Shown here in pieces: positions 1 through 8,903 of a stretch of DNA of 64,000 nucleotides (the first letter of the stretch is position 1; each line of letters opens with the position of its first letter). Made by a program: the position numbers and the translations under genes. The notes beneath the pieces are model-generated. The model was not told the DNA's origin and made no database searches. It saw only the letters and a list, made by a program, of their open reading frames with translations. Source of the stretch: JAALKW01 sp963974485. Lineage in GTDB: Bacteria; Pseudomonadota; Gammaproteobacteria; Legionellales; Legionellaceae. The stretch is from the NCBI GenBank assembly GCA_963974485.1, contig CAXBBS010000001.1:124001-188000 (forward strand), read 5' to 3'.

Positions 1-19
1 CTCTGATTACGTGGATATT

Positions 20-1105
20 ATGACCTATTTAAAACCAACCTCACTGTGCTTATTCTTGTCAATCTTAAGCCAGCACGTTTTTGCTGATGATTTGACCTTT
101 GTTGGAACAATAAAACAACCCCTCACACCCACACACATCAATACTTCGTTGCATACCCAGCCTCAAGATCAACCCCATACGACATTCATTACGCTACCAG
201 AGTACACATTATCTGATGCGACCCAGCACCTTATTTATCAACGCGCTCAAGATGCATTAAAAACACAAAAATCATCTAACTTATTCATCAATCAATCGAA
301 GAAAAAACAACTGGGTATGGGCCAGGTTCCTGTGCTCAATCAAGGCGAGCACGGGACATGTGCAACCTTTGCGGTCACCGCAGCAGCTGACGCTGTCATC
401 AACAAAGGTGATCGCATCAGTCCCTTATGCTTGCTCCAGCTCGGAAATTATTTAGAAACGCGGAGCCTTGGCAAAAGTGGTTGGGATGGCATAAATATTT
501 ATGAGACGTTAAACCGCTTAACGCATTATGGCTTTATCACGTCCAGGAATCAAAAAAAATACGGCTGTGGTAATGTCTATTATTATCCATATTATGAGGT
601 AGATACACCCTACTCATCCATTTCGCTTGATGCCTATACAAAACGTCGTGATCGTTCATCGGAAACACGATTCACATGGGAAAAAATATTTACCACGATT
701 AATCGCACGCCAAACGAGCGAATCAATGCGATCAAAGCCTCGATTGATGCGGGTCATCGTGTGATTGTATCAACGCTGCTTCCTGCATCTGATTTAGGTA
801 CCGCAGGTGCTACAGGTCGGCATCACTATACAAACGATACGTGGATTTTTACTGAAGAGATTTATCAAAGAATAAAATATCAAACACATTTTTCCAGCCA
901 TGCCATGGTTATCACCGGGTACGACGATGATGCATTTGCCACGGATAATCATGGCCGCCGTCACCGAGGTTTATTAACACTTCGTAACTCATGGGGAAGC
1001 TGGGTTGCTGACTGGGGTGATTTTTATATGTCTTACGATTATGCCGATATTCTGACTCACCGCGGAGAGCAATTATTTGATAGCGCCGGAAAGACTTCGG
1101 GCTAA
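20..1105 (+). CDS. Secreted papain-family (C1) cysteine peptidase
   Basis: Probably hydrolyses proteins outside the cytoplasm. Counting from the ATG at 20, a hydrophobic signal segment ends near residue 22 (VFA then DD). The papain active-site set is visible: Gln108 in NQGEHGTC, nucleophile Cys114, His294 in SSHAMVITGYDDD and Asn323 in LRNSWGS, with a WGDFY tail as in C1 peptidases. At about 361 residues it has room for a short propeptide of roughly 75 residues. A GTG at 11 is in frame and could be the start, but the window begins too close upstream to judge the ribosome site. C1-like peptidases are known from Legionella and relatives. The substrate is not predictable. The family call is firm; secretion is inferred from the N-terminus. 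Confidence 0.82.
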   Translation: MTYLKPTSLCLFLSILSQHVFADDLTFVGTIKQPLTPTHINTSLHTQPQDQPHTTFITLPEYTLSDATQHLIYQRAQDALKTQKSSNLFINQSKKKQLGMGQVPVLNQGEHGTCATFAVTAAADAVINKGDRISPLCLLQLGNYLETRSLGKSGWDGINIYETLNRLTHYGFITSRNQKKYGCGNVYYYPYYEVDTPYSSISLDAYTKRRDRSSETRFTWEKIFTTINRTPNERINAIKASIDAGHRVIVSTLLPASDLGTAGATGRHHYTNDTWIFTEEIYQRIKYQTHFSSHAMVITGYDDDAFATDNHGRRHRGLLTLRNSWGSWVADWGDFYMSYDYADILTHRGEQLFDSAGKTSG

Positions 1106-1110
1106 AATTC

Positions 1111-1127
1111 ATGAGCAAGCGGCTCAT
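1111..1127 (+). terminator. Short hairpin after the C1 peptidase gene
   Basis: ATGAGC at 1111-1116 pairs with GCTCAT at 1122-1127 around a 5-base loop, just after the peptidase stop codon. No T-run follows, so it is at best a weak or Rho-assisted terminator. Confidence 0.25.
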
Positions 1128-1204
1128 TAATATCGTTTCCGAATAAAGCAGTCACGCCCGCCAAGTAAAGTCTCAAACTTTTTTGGCGCATTAAGCAACC
1201 AAAG

Positions 1205-1233
1205 TTGACTCGAATCAACCACTCATGTATTAT
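1205..1233 (+). promoter_or_regulatory. Sigma70-type promoter for the Asp-box protein
   Basis: TTGACT at 1205-1210 and TATTAT at 1228-1233 are separated by 17 bases. The pair sits about 33 bases before the GTG start at 1266. Both hexamers match the consensus at 5 of 6 positions. Confidence 0.55.
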
Positions 1234-1265
1234 TAAAAAACACTCAGATCAAAAGAAAACTTTTC

Positions 1266-1850
1266 GTGAGAATTAATTCGTACCTCTTATTTGCGATACT
1301 GTCTATTCTTGTTCTGCCAGCTTTTGCAAACCCGTCACAAACTCAAGCAACGCTCCAGAGTAAACATTTCAAATCGATTGCATGTGATGACTCAGGTGTT
1401 CATTGTTTGGCTTTAAGCCATATGCCAGAAATAAAATATTCATTGAGGCTCTATCGAACAGATAATGCAGGAGCAGATTGGTACAAACTTAATACTAATT
1501 TTTATTCTCGCATTGGTTCAGACAAAGCACTTGATGGTTTCGCGGGAATGGAAATCGCTTGTGATCAATATCTCCAAACTTGCTTAGTGGGTGTCACGAT
1601 TTTACTTGGTCACGCATCTGTTTTTTTTGGGACACATGATGGTGGGCAAACGTGGAAAGGTACGATTGTTTGGAACGAACCTGAGAAAACATTGCAATCA
1701 TCATATATTGAGCAATTAACGTGTAATGCTTCTACTGGCTCAACGTGCCACGTACTTAAAGATACACACGATATTTATATTCTAGAACATGATGAGCAGG
1801 ATGGAATATTTGGACCAGATAGTTTAAATCTAACAATGCGCCCCATGTAA
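1266..1850 (+). CDS. Secreted protein with Asp-box (BNR-like) motifs, function unknown
   Basis: I do not recognise a named family. The first 21 residues form a typical Sec signal peptide ending LPAFA. The mature part holds two Asp-box-like motifs, DNAGADWYKL near residue 69 and THDGGQTWKG near residue 122, which mark beta-propeller folds in sialidases and related secreted proteins. At 194 residues it is too short for a full six-bladed sialidase, so enzyme activity is not claimed. Several Cys residues (C40, C47, C86, C93 and others) suggest disulfides. The start is GTG, supported by a good promoter at 1205-1233, although the ribosome site (AAGAAA) is weak. It follows another secreted protein, so the two may share an extracellular role. 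Confidence 0.55.
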   Translation: MRINSYLLFAILSILVLPAFANPSQTQATLQSKHFKSIACDDSGVHCLALSHMPEIKYSLRLYRTDNAGADWYKLNTNFYSRIGSDKALDGFAGMEIACDQYLQTCLVGVTILLGHASVFFGTHDGGQTWKGTIVWNEPEKTLQSSYIEQLTCNASTGSTCHVLKDTHDIYILEHDEQDGIFGPDSLNLTMRPM

Positions 1851-1873
1851 AATCATGAGACCTCGAAGTCTAT

Positions 1874-2227
1874 TTAAGCTCTTTTATAATACCGTTCAAA
1901 CTCATGATCAAGCGCTTGGTTAATCAACGAGTTTAAACTTTTACAGCCTGTCTCTCTAACCAAAAGCGCTGCTTTTTCATGCCGTTCGCGACCAATTCTA
2001 ACATTCAACGAACCTTTAAATGGCGTTTCTGGTTGAATGCCACGTGCAACACAACTGTTAAGATAATCATCAACAGCCTCTTTAAAAGCGGCATCAATTT
2101 CTTTAGCCGTTTCCCCTTCAAAACTGACAAGTGCATGAATAAATTCGACTTTGCCATAAAAAATTAAATCTTCAGGCTCAAAATCTATCGAGCCATAGTA
2201 ACCTTTGTAATGCATCATACCTTTCAT
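1874..2227 (-). CDS. hicB: HicB-family antitoxin
   Basis: Antitoxin partner of the HicA RNase in a type II toxin-antitoxin pair. The N-terminal half (about residues 7-60) shows the partial RNase H-like HicB fold: YYGSIDFEPED, then FEGETAKEIDAAFKEAVDDYL. The C-terminal half (about 70-115) looks like a ribbon-helix-helix DNA-binding segment (GSLNVRIGRERHEKAALL...SLNSLINQALDHE), which would repress its own operon. Its ATG overlaps the toxin stop codon by 4 bases (ATGA), so translation is coupled. The toxin-first order is common for hicAB. The pair lies just downstream of tsaC on the same strand, and read-through from that operon is possible. Confidence 0.85.
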   Translation of the reverse strand: MKGMMHYKGYYGSIDFEPEDLIFYGKVEFIHALVSFEGETAKEIDAAFKEAVDDYLNSCVARGIQPETPFKGSLNVRIGRERHEKAALLVRETGCKSLNSLINQALDHEFERYYKRA

Positions 2228-2478
2228 AAAAGCCCCTCTTTTTCTAATTGCTCTAGCAGCTGCTTTACTTGATACGTTTTAAGACTTGGGTTTGGATGAG
2301 GTTTATGAAGCATAATATCGCCATATAATTCATGAACAAAACGTACTCTAGAACCACTGGTTTTCCCAGCATTACACTCCTCGTACCCCAATCCCATGAG
2401 CAAAGATTTCAGCTCCTTCCATGTGAAATCTTTCGGTTTGGTAATAAATCTCTTCCGTAATTTATCTATTTTTGTCAT
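2224..2478 (-). CDS. hicA: HicA-family mRNA interferase toxin
   Basis: Small double-stranded-RNA-binding-fold toxin that cleaves mRNA. The 84-residue reading from the ATG at 2478 has the HicA pattern: FTWKELKSLLMGLGYEE, a SGSRVRF strand, then DIMLHKPHPNPSLKTYQV with His58 and His61, followed by a Leu-rich helix to the end. His in this strand is the expected catalytic residue. An upstream in-frame ATG at 2526 would add 16 residues (MRYCRC...) not usual for the family. Neither start has a clear Shine-Dalgarno, so the start is uncertain. It is followed by hicB with a 4-base overlap. Confidence 0.82.
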   Translation of the reverse strand: MTKIDKLRKRFITKPKDFTWKELKSLLMGLGYEECNAGKTSGSRVRFVHELYGDIMLHKPHPNPSLKTYQVKQLLEQLEKEGLL

Positions 2479-2542
2479 TAAAAAAAACGCAACATCAATC
2501 TTAGCTCCACACCTGCAATAACGCAACTATTTTTAGTTACTT

Positions 2543-3091
2543 TTATCTAACCCGCGCACCATCTAGTACGTGATAAATCTCACTCGGTGCGGTACGCCCA
2601 CCCAAATCACCGGCCACAACCCCCGCCACACCGTCTAAAAGCATGTGCTCAAGATCATCTAGATTTTTTACTGGGTGAGAGCCTGTAATATTAGCGCTGG
2701 TCGAAACAAGTGGTGCATGCTCACACAACGCGTGTGCTACAGGATGCGCCGTCATACGAATAGCAAGGCCGTCATGTTCACCACTTAACCAAACAGGTGC
2801 AGCTTCTGACTTAGGGAAAATCCACGTCACAGGCCCTGGCCAGGTTTGCTTTACAGCCTCGAGTCTCGCCTCAGGAACATCACCGACGAGCGGCCAAACC
2901 TGCTCCCATGTCGAGACCAAAATAATCAGGCCTTTAGATACAGAGCGCTGCTTTAGCGCCAGCAAAGCCTCAACCGCCTGCTGATTAAACGGATCGCAAC
3001 CCAGACCATAAATTGCTTCTGTTGGGTAGGCAATCACTTCGCCCGCCAGAATTAATTCACGCGCTTTATCTATATTCATAAGATTGATCAT
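2543..3091 (-). CDS. tsaC: Threonylcarbamoyl-AMP synthase TsaC (YrdC/Sua5 family)
   Basis: Makes threonylcarbamoyl-AMP from threonine, bicarbonate and ATP, the first step of t6A37 modification of ANN-decoding tRNAs. At 182 residues it has the length of the short TsaC form and lacks the extra Sua5 domain. Family signatures are visible: AYPTEAIYGLGCDP near residues 21-34, LKQRSVSKGLIIL near 46-58, and PLVSTSANITGSHP near 127-140. The ATG at 3091 overlaps the tgt stop by 4 bases (ATGA), so it is the last gene of the psd-eno-dsbB-tgt-tsaC run. TsaE, another enzyme of the same pathway, is encoded at 58801-59274. Confidence 0.94.
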   Translation of the reverse strand: MINLMNIDKARELILAGEVIAYPTEAIYGLGCDPFNQQAVEALLALKQRSVSKGLIILVSTWEQVWPLVGDVPEARLEAVKQTWPGPVTWIFPKSEAAPVWLSGEHDGLAIRMTAHPVAHALCEHAPLVSTSANITGSHPVKNLDDLEHMLLDGVAGVVAGDLGGRTAPSEIYHVLDGARVR

Positions 3092-4248
3092 GATGCAGGC
3101 TCGGCAAGAATTAAATCGCGCATTTGTGTGCAGACATCATGTAAAACATGAATATTATGAATACTTGCGAGCGCCGTAAAATTCGGTGATTTTTGTTTAA
3201 ACAAATGATGCATGAACGCACGCGAATGATGCGTGCAGGTATAGCAAGTACAGCCCGGCATCACCGGTGACAAATCATCAGCGAAACATGCTTTTTTGAT
3301 TTGAATACGCTCGTCTTTGTACTCACTTTCAAATTTCAGCCAATTATTTTTACGCACCACTTCACCGCAATACAGCGCGCCATGACGCGCATTACGTGTA
3401 GGCGCCACGCAATCAAACATATCGATGCCTTCGGCAACCACATCTAATAAATCTTGCGGTGACATGCCCACACCCATGGTGTAGCGCGGTTTTTCTTCGG
3501 GTAAAACATCATGTACCCAGCGAATCACCTCAACGGTTTTTGGCATATCAAATCCAACCGTCTCACCCCCTAAAGCTATGCCATCGACGTTCATGCTAGC
3601 TACAAATGCAGCACTTTCACGTCGAAGTTCAGGAAAAATGCCGCCTTGGATAATACCGAACAAAGCTTGTTTGTCGCCATAACGAGACGTAGGATGCTGC
3701 TCATGGTACGCAACCGACTGCCTAAGCCAACGGTGGGTACGTTCCATAATAAATTTAACTTCATCTTCTGAACAGCTGTCTGGCGTGCATTGGTCAAACG
3801 CCATAATAATATCGGCACCGATAATTTTTTGCGTCTCAAGCGACATCTCAGGCGTCATATGAATCGTTTTTTGTGAACCTGGAAGTGTAAAGTGCGCACC
3901 TTCATCATCAATACGGCATAGCTCTTCGTTTTTAGACAAGCTAAACACTTGAAAGCCACCACTGTCGGTTAGCATGGGGCCGTTCCAACCCATAAATTGA
4001 TGCATGCCTCCGGCAGCTTCAATCACCTCCATGCCCGGTGCACACAACATATGATACGTATTACCACCAAGAATAATTTGGCTATCGGCGTCCCACAGCT
4101 CGCGAGGCGTCATGTTGTTCACGCCGGCGCGTGTTCCAACGGGCATAAACACCGGGGTGATAAATTCACCGTGCGGCGTGGTAACGCGCGTTACGCGCGC
4201 TCGTGTGTGGGCATGTCGCCCAAGAATTTCAGTCTGAAATGCGGTCAT
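3088..4248 (-). CDS. tgt: tRNA-guanine (queuine) transglycosylase Tgt
   Basis: Exchanges guanine 34 for the queuosine precursor preQ1 in tRNAs with GUN anticodons (Asn, Asp, His, Tyr). The 386 residues match the bacterial length. Visible key residues: Asp95 in MLTDSGGFQ (general acid/base), Asp279 in FDCVAPTRNARHG (nucleophile), and a zinc site of Cys333, Cys335, Cys338 and His364. GGIFPELR and GVGMSPQDLLD are typical. Its start overlaps the end of dsbB by 20 bases and its end overlaps tsaC by 4, so all three are probably co-transcribed. The usual partners queA and yajC are not next to it here. Confidence 0.96.
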   Translation of the reverse strand: MTAFQTEILGRHAHTRARVTRVTTPHGEFITPVFMPVGTRAGVNNMTPRELWDADSQIILGGNTYHMLCAPGMEVIEAAGGMHQFMGWNGPMLTDSGGFQVFSLSKNEELCRIDDEGAHFTLPGSQKTIHMTPEMSLETQKIIGADIIMAFDQCTPDSCSEDEVKFIMERTHRWLRQSVAYHEQHPTSRYGDKQALFGIIQGGIFPELRRESAAFVASMNVDGIALGGETVGFDMPKTVEVIRWVHDVLPEEKPRYTMGVGMSPQDLLDVVAEGIDMFDCVAPTRNARHGALYCGEVVRKNNWLKFESEYKDERIQIKKACFADDLSPVMPGCTCYTCTHHSRAFMHHLFKQKSPNFTALASIHNIHVLHDVCTQMRDLILAEPAS

Positions 4249-4738
4249 GCTTACACAGCCTTATCAAAAAAAACACACTCACCAGCCCTATCATACCAAA
4301 ATAAACAGCAGACCATGCTGGCATAGAAAACCCCGCAAAGGTCCAATCCACTTCGCCGCAGCCGGTTGAGCCACCCCAAATAAACGCATGAACAACATCT
4401 TGCCAAGGCAATTTATGTATCAACGCCTCAATGCCCGGCAAACACATACCGGTATCTGCGACGGGTAAGCTCTGCAGCCATACTTGACGCAAGGCGAAAA
4501 GCAGACCTCCCGCCGTTAATAACAGCTCGGATAGAATCAAAACACAGGCACGACGTCGCGTGTATCCAAACACACCGATGATTGCAAAAAACAAAAGTCC
4601 AAACATCATAAAACGCTGCATTAAACAAAGCGGGCATGGCTCTAAATCTTTGACGTATTGTAAATAATACGACAGCATTAACACCAGCATCGCCAGCAGT
4701 GCGAGTATACCCTGCTCTATTCTAAACAAACGTTTCAT
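4229..4738 (-). CDS. dsbB: Disulfide bond formation protein DsbB
   Basis: Inner-membrane protein that reoxidises the periplasmic disulfide donor DsbA and passes electrons to quinone. From the ATG at 4738 it is 169 residues with four membrane helices. The two functional Cys pairs are present: Cys35-Cys38 in EPCPLC and Cys99/Cys127 in the second periplasmic loop. The QRFMMF segment after the first pair is family-typical. A GTG at 4753 overlapping the eno stop (GTGA) would add five residues, but GAGGG sits nine bases before the ATG at 4738, so I prefer the latter. DsbB activity is relevant to the Cys-rich secreted proteins at 7055-9763. No dsbA lies in the window. Confidence 0.92.
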   Translation of the reverse strand: MKRLFRIEQGILALLAMLVLMLSYYLQYVKDLEPCPLCLMQRFMMFGLLFFAIIGVFGYTRRRACVLILSELLLTAGGLLFALRQVWLQSLPVADTGMCLPGIEALIHKLPWQDVVHAFIWGGSTGCGEVDWTFAGFSMPAWSAVYFGMIGLVSVFFLIRLCKHDRISD

Positions 4739-4749
4739 AGGTCTAGCCC

Positions 4750-6021
4750 TCACTCTTTACGCGTACCGAACGGTGTCGTATAAGGTAGCACGTTGCTTTC
4801 GTTGATACGAAGCAATTGGTTGTATTTCGCCATACGATCGGTACGACAAAGAGACCCGGTTTTAATTTGGCCGCACCCGGTTGCTACGGCTAAATCCGCA
4901 ATAAATGCATCTTCCGTCTCACCCGAGCGGTGTGACAAGACACAGCGATACCCATGCTGCGTTGCTAACCGTATGGTTTCGCGCGTTTCTGTGAGCGTTC
5001 CAATTTGATTAGGTTTAATCAGCACCGCATTACCCACGCCTTGCTCAATACCCTTGGCTAAAATATGTGCGTTTGTGACAAACAAATCATCTCCCACCAA
5101 CTGTACTTGGGCACCGAGTTGCTCCGTCATGTATTTCCAACCCGCCCAATCTGCTTCATCCAAACCGTCTTCAATGCTTACAATAGGATAATGTTTAACA
5201 AGCGTCGCGTAATAATCCACAAGCTCTTGGCTCGTGAGCTCCAAATTCTCAGAACGCAACCGATACTTGCCGTCTTTGTATAATTCCGATGCAGCAACAT
5301 CCAAAGCAAAAACAATGTCTTCACCGAGCTTAAACCCAGCTTGCTTAACCGCGTCGGATAATAAATCGAGCGCTTCGCGGTTTGAGCCTAAATTAGGTGC
5401 AAACCCCCCCTCATCTCCGACCGCTGTATTTAATTTTTTTGCTCTCAAAACTGATTTTAAGGCATGAAAAATTTCTGCCCCCATTTGCAACGCAGTAGGA
5501 AAATCTTTTGCGCCCACAGGCATGATCATGAATTCTTGAATATCAACATTATTATCCGCGTGCGCACCACCGTTTAAAACATTCATCATCGGCACTGGCA
5601 GCGCCATACGCTCACCTTGATTTAAAGCTTCAAACAAAGGCTTTTTTTGCGCTTCGGCCGAGGCGCGTGCTGACGCAAGCGATACAGCCAAAATAGCATT
5701 CGCACCCAGACGAGATTTATTCTCTGTGCCATCTAACGCGCATAATTTGGCATCCAGCGCCGCTTGATCATCCACCGACATGCCTTGCAACGCTTGATTA
5801 ATTTCTTGATTAATATGCTGAACAGCCTTCAGCACGCCTCGCCCACAAAAGCGATGCGCGTCTTGATCGCGAAGCTCACAGGCTTCCAATTGACCCGTGG
5901 ATGCACCCGACGGCACACTCGCTCGCCCAAGCACACCGTTTTCCAAAACAACATCGGCTTCAACCGTGGGATTACCTCGAGAATCTAAAATTTCACGTGC
6001 TTTAATACTGGCAATACGCAT
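4750..6021 (-). CDS. eno: Enolase
   Basis: Glycolytic enzyme converting 2-phosphoglycerate to phosphoenolpyruvate, and part of the RNA degradosome in some gammaproteobacteria. The 423-residue product starts MRIASIKAREILDSRGNPT and carries the enolase landmarks GASTGQ, NVLNGGAHADNN, GDEGGFAPNL, SIEDGLDEADW, LIKPNQIGTLTET (catalytic Lys) and VLSHRSGETED. AAGGA lies six bases before the ATG. It sits 18 bases after psd and just before dsbB. The usual gammaproteobacterial neighbour pyrG is absent. Confidence 0.97.
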   Translation of the reverse strand: MRIASIKAREILDSRGNPTVEADVVLENGVLGRASVPSGASTGQLEACELRDQDAHRFCGRGVLKAVQHINQEINQALQGMSVDDQAALDAKLCALDGTENKSRLGANAILAVSLASARASAEAQKKPLFEALNQGERMALPVPMMNVLNGGAHADNNVDIQEFMIMPVGAKDFPTALQMGAEIFHALKSVLRAKKLNTAVGDEGGFAPNLGSNREALDLLSDAVKQAGFKLGEDIVFALDVAASELYKDGKYRLRSENLELTSQELVDYYATLVKHYPIVSIEDGLDEADWAGWKYMTEQLGAQVQLVGDDLFVTNAHILAKGIEQGVGNAVLIKPNQIGTLTETRETIRLATQHGYRCVLSHRSGETEDAFIADLAVATGCGQIKTGSLCRTDRMAKYNQLLRINESNVLPYTTPFGTRKE

Positions 6022-6039
6022 GCTTTATCCTTGCTTGAT

Positions 6040-6909
6040 TTAATTTATGTCAGTTGCTTTAATCTGCCCCAAAGCCTCACCTAAACGCACACTCACACCG
6101 GCTTTCAATTCTGCCGTCCATTCAATGTTGCTATCTTCAGCAAATAAAACAATCGCGGTTGAACCGAGTTTAAAATATCCCACCTCATCCGCTTGTTTGA
6201 GTGCTCGCTCAGCAGGTGCTGGTAAATGAGTCTTAAAATCTGTGATTTTTTTAGCTCGCGGTAAATCCCCATGCCAACAGGTTCCAATTTTACCGACGAT
6301 CGTCGCTCCGACTAAAATCACCGCCATCGGGCCCAGACTGGTCTCAAAAAATAAAACCACACGCTCATTACGTGCAAACAAGCGTGGAATATGACGAACC
6401 GTATCAGGCTGAACCGAAAACAACGTACCCGGAACATGAATCATGTCTTGAAGTGTACCGGCCACAGGCATGTGCACACGATGATAATCACGTGGCGAAA
6501 GATATAACGTTGCAAACGAACCATTCTGAAACGGTGCGCTTTTTTCTGCGTCACACGCCAGTAATTCACCCACCGAATAATAACGACCTTTGGCCTGCAA
6601 AAGCTGGCCTTGTTGAATATGACCTATTTCACTTACACATCCGTCAACCGGCGAGACCACATCAGCATCAGCAATCGGCCGTACACCTGGTTTTAAATAT
6701 CGCGTAAAAAAATCATTAAAATTCACATAATCTTCGGCATTTTCTCGCACCGCCTCACCCATCACCACATCATAGCTTTGAATAAAGCGGCGAATAAAAT
6801 AATTTTTAATTTTAGTTATTTTAATATTAGCAAACATGCCTGCCATTGCTGACAGCATTATTTTAGGCACTGTGTATTGTAAAAAAAGCTTGAGTTGTAA
6901 CGAACGCAT
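6040..6909 (-). CDS. psd: Phosphatidylserine decarboxylase proenzyme
   Basis: Makes phosphatidylethanolamine from phosphatidylserine at the inner membrane. It is a self-cleaving proenzyme whose pyruvoyl group comes from Ser250 in the LGST motif (residues 248-251), which is present in FKLGSTAIV. Other conserved pieces are VSPVDG (residues 85-90), LSPRDYHRVHMPV (His143, His146) and the N-terminal NFNDFFTRYLKPGVRP. Length (289) is normal for the bacterial membrane type. As first gene of the minus-strand run it probably carries the operon promoter in 6910-7054, where I see only a weak TATGAT. Phosphatidylethanolamine lipids are also relevant to the desaturase at 27318 and the PgsA-like enzyme at 61594. 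Confidence 0.95.
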   Translation of the reverse strand: MRSLQLKLFLQYTVPKIMLSAMAGMFANIKITKIKNYFIRRFIQSYDVVMGEAVRENAEDYVNFNDFFTRYLKPGVRPIADADVVSPVDGCVSEIGHIQQGQLLQAKGRYYSVGELLACDAEKSAPFQNGSFATLYLSPRDYHRVHMPVAGTLQDMIHVPGTLFSVQPDTVRHIPRLFARNERVVLFFETSLGPMAVILVGATIVGKIGTCWHGDLPRAKKITDFKTHLPAPAERALKQADEVGYFKLGSTAIVLFAEDSNIEWTAELKAGVSVRLGEALGQIKATDIN

Positions 6910-7008
6910 AGAGCCTCTATATAAAAAATCTTGGCGCGATCATACCGATAAAACACTCGAAGTACTACAATAATGCTGGAACATGCATTTCAACCATAGT
7001 AATGTTGA

Positions 7009-7036
7009 TTGAACACGGACTTAGTTAACCTATATT
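7009..7036 (+). promoter_or_regulatory. Candidate promoter for the first Cys-pair repeat gene
   Basis: TTGAAC at 7009-7014 and TATATT at 7031-7036 are 16 bases apart. AGGA at 7041-7044 then precedes the ATG at 7055. This is pattern matching only; the second paralogue has the same AGGA leader but no equally clear promoter. Confidence 0.4.
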
Positions 7037-7054
7037 AAAAAGGATGCTAAATTT

Positions 7055-8362
7055 ATGACACATATTAAGATTTTATGCTTGCTCCTCTGTGCCTGGTCGA
7101 CGACATCGCTTGTTCATGCTTCATCCAAACCGACGTTTCTGATCACGCCGATAAGCATTAATACCATATCGCTTGATCAATACAGCGTTGCGACGATGCA
7201 ATATCGTGTGATGAATCAGACATCCATCACTCGACAGCTCACCATGGTACCTGTCAGAGGGATAAGTATAACCCCAACACAACCAGGCGATTGTACGAGC
7301 CCCTTCACGTTGGCTCCGCAACAGTCCTGCATACTTAGGCTCGCCGTGGAAGGCGCTTCAATTCCTAATACCGTCACTCGAGGCCCAGAAATCTGCAAGA
7401 CACAACCCAACAGTAATACACCCGATCCTTTCTTATGTGCAGAGCCATCAAAAGCAGGTAGTTTTGACATCATCAAACGAGCGACGGTTGCTTACACAGC
7501 AAGCAGTCAGACACCGAGCGCTATTACAAAATGTAATATAGAGCCCAATGGACTTTTGTCCAATTGTGAAATAGCTTTCAGTGATAGCACACTCAATGGG
7601 ACGAATGCTCTCACGATCAACTCCCACAAAACACGCTTGTATGCACTCAATCGCGGCAACAATGTCAATACCCTAGAAATTTGTCGTATTACACCGCTCA
7701 CCGGTGCACTTGATTGCACAAATTCCGATACCGGTTTACACGGCGATTTCGACAATCTTCAAGGGCTTGTGATCAATCCAAATAATTCGATTATTTATAT
7801 CGTGTCTCACAATAATAAAATTTATCAGTGCCCCGTCAGTGATGACGGCCTAACAGTAAGCCCATGTACCGATAGCGGTGCGACCCATAGCGACAAAGCC
7901 GAACAAATCAATATCAATACTGCGGGCACTGTGTTGTATGCTGTCGGGCAGACGGAAACGAATCAATGCCCTGTAACCAACTCACCGCAACCAGGAAATG
8001 TAGGGGCGTGTACTAATACCAATGCAACGAACTATCCTGACCTCGGACGTGGCATCGCCGTTGATAGTAACGATGCGTATGCCTACATCAGTGGGACTGA
8101 TTCGATTACTGGGTGTAAAATCGAAAATGGAACCGGTGAGTTCATTAATTGTGTTCGCGTGGATTCTACCGCACTGGGTGGTGGCGACGGCCTCGCTGTT
8201 AATACAACAAATACCTATGTTTATACTGGTAGAGCCAATGCAAGCAGCGGTGCCGAATTTATTGGACGTTGTGATATTTTAAATGGGATCGTTTCGAACT
8301 GTATTTCTACAGGAGCCAATGACTTAGGCGTACGTTCAAATGGTATTGCTTTGGTTCAATAG
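7055..8362 (+). CDS. Secreted Cys-pair repeat (propeller-like) protein, copy 1
   Basis: Function unknown. A Sec signal peptide ends at about residue 22 (SLVHA then SSKP). Residues 25-150 form a beta-rich N-terminal domain with the segment PGDCTSPFTLAPQQSC. Residues 155-435 consist of six repeats of about 49 residues, each holding one Cys pair: 160/171, 210/221, 259/271, 305/319, 354/366 and 406/416. Motifs such as LTINSHKTRLYALNRGNN and GIAVDSNDAYAYISG resemble YncE-type beta-propeller blades, so a six-bladed propeller with one disulfide per blade is plausible. The neighbouring gene is a diverged duplicate. Export is likely; surface location and binding partner are unknown. Confidence 0.7.
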   Translation: MTHIKILCLLLCAWSTTSLVHASSKPTFLITPISINTISLDQYSVATMQYRVMNQTSITRQLTMVPVRGISITPTQPGDCTSPFTLAPQQSCILRLAVEGASIPNTVTRGPEICKTQPNSNTPDPFLCAEPSKAGSFDIIKRATVAYTASSQTPSAITKCNIEPNGLLSNCEIAFSDSTLNGTNALTINSHKTRLYALNRGNNVNTLEICRITPLTGALDCTNSDTGLHGDFDNLQGLVINPNNSIIYIVSHNNKIYQCPVSDDGLTVSPCTDSGATHSDKAEQININTAGTVLYAVGQTETNQCPVTNSPQPGNVGACTNTNATNYPDLGRGIAVDSNDAYAYISGTDSITGCKIENGTGEFINCVRVDSTALGGGDGLAVNTTNTYVYTGRANASSGAEFIGRCDILNGIVSNCISTGANDLGVRSNGIALVQ

Positions 8363-8903
8363 ACGAATAAATATAAGGATACTAAATTTATGACGCAGAT
8401 TAATGGCTTATCTTTACTCATGTTGAAAATCAAGCACCCGCAAACTTCCTTGCTTAAATTCATCCCAAAAATCTTATGCGTGCTCCTCTATGCCTGGTCT
8501 ACGACATCACTTGTTCATGCTTCGTCAAAGCCGACGTTTCTAATCGCGCCGATAAGCATTAATACCATATCGCTTGATCAATACAGCGTTGCTACGATGC
8601 AATATCGTGTGACGAATCAGACATCCATCACTCGACAACTCACCATGGTACCTGTCAGAGGGATAAGTATAACCCCAACACAACCAGGCGATTGTACGAG
8701 CCCCTTCACGTTGGATCCCCAACAGTCCTGCATACTTCGACTCATCGTGAATGGCGCTTCAATTCCTAATACCGTCACCCGAGGCCCAGAAATCTGCAAG
8801 ACACAACCCAACAGTAATACACCCGATCCATTCTTGTGTGCAGAGCCATCAAAAGCAGGTAGTTTTGACATCATCAAACGAGCGACTGTTGCTTATACTG
8901 CAA
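7070..8903 (+). repeat. Two-copy direct repeat: 5' thirds of the tandem paralogues
   Basis: About 430 bases at 7070-7502 and 8471-8903 (offset 1401) are almost identical, covering the signal peptide and N-terminal domain of the two secreted proteins. The leaders before the two ATGs (AAGGAT, then CTAAATTTATG) are also shared. Similarity falls sharply after about 7500/8900. This is a substrate for recombination between the copies. Confidence 0.8.
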
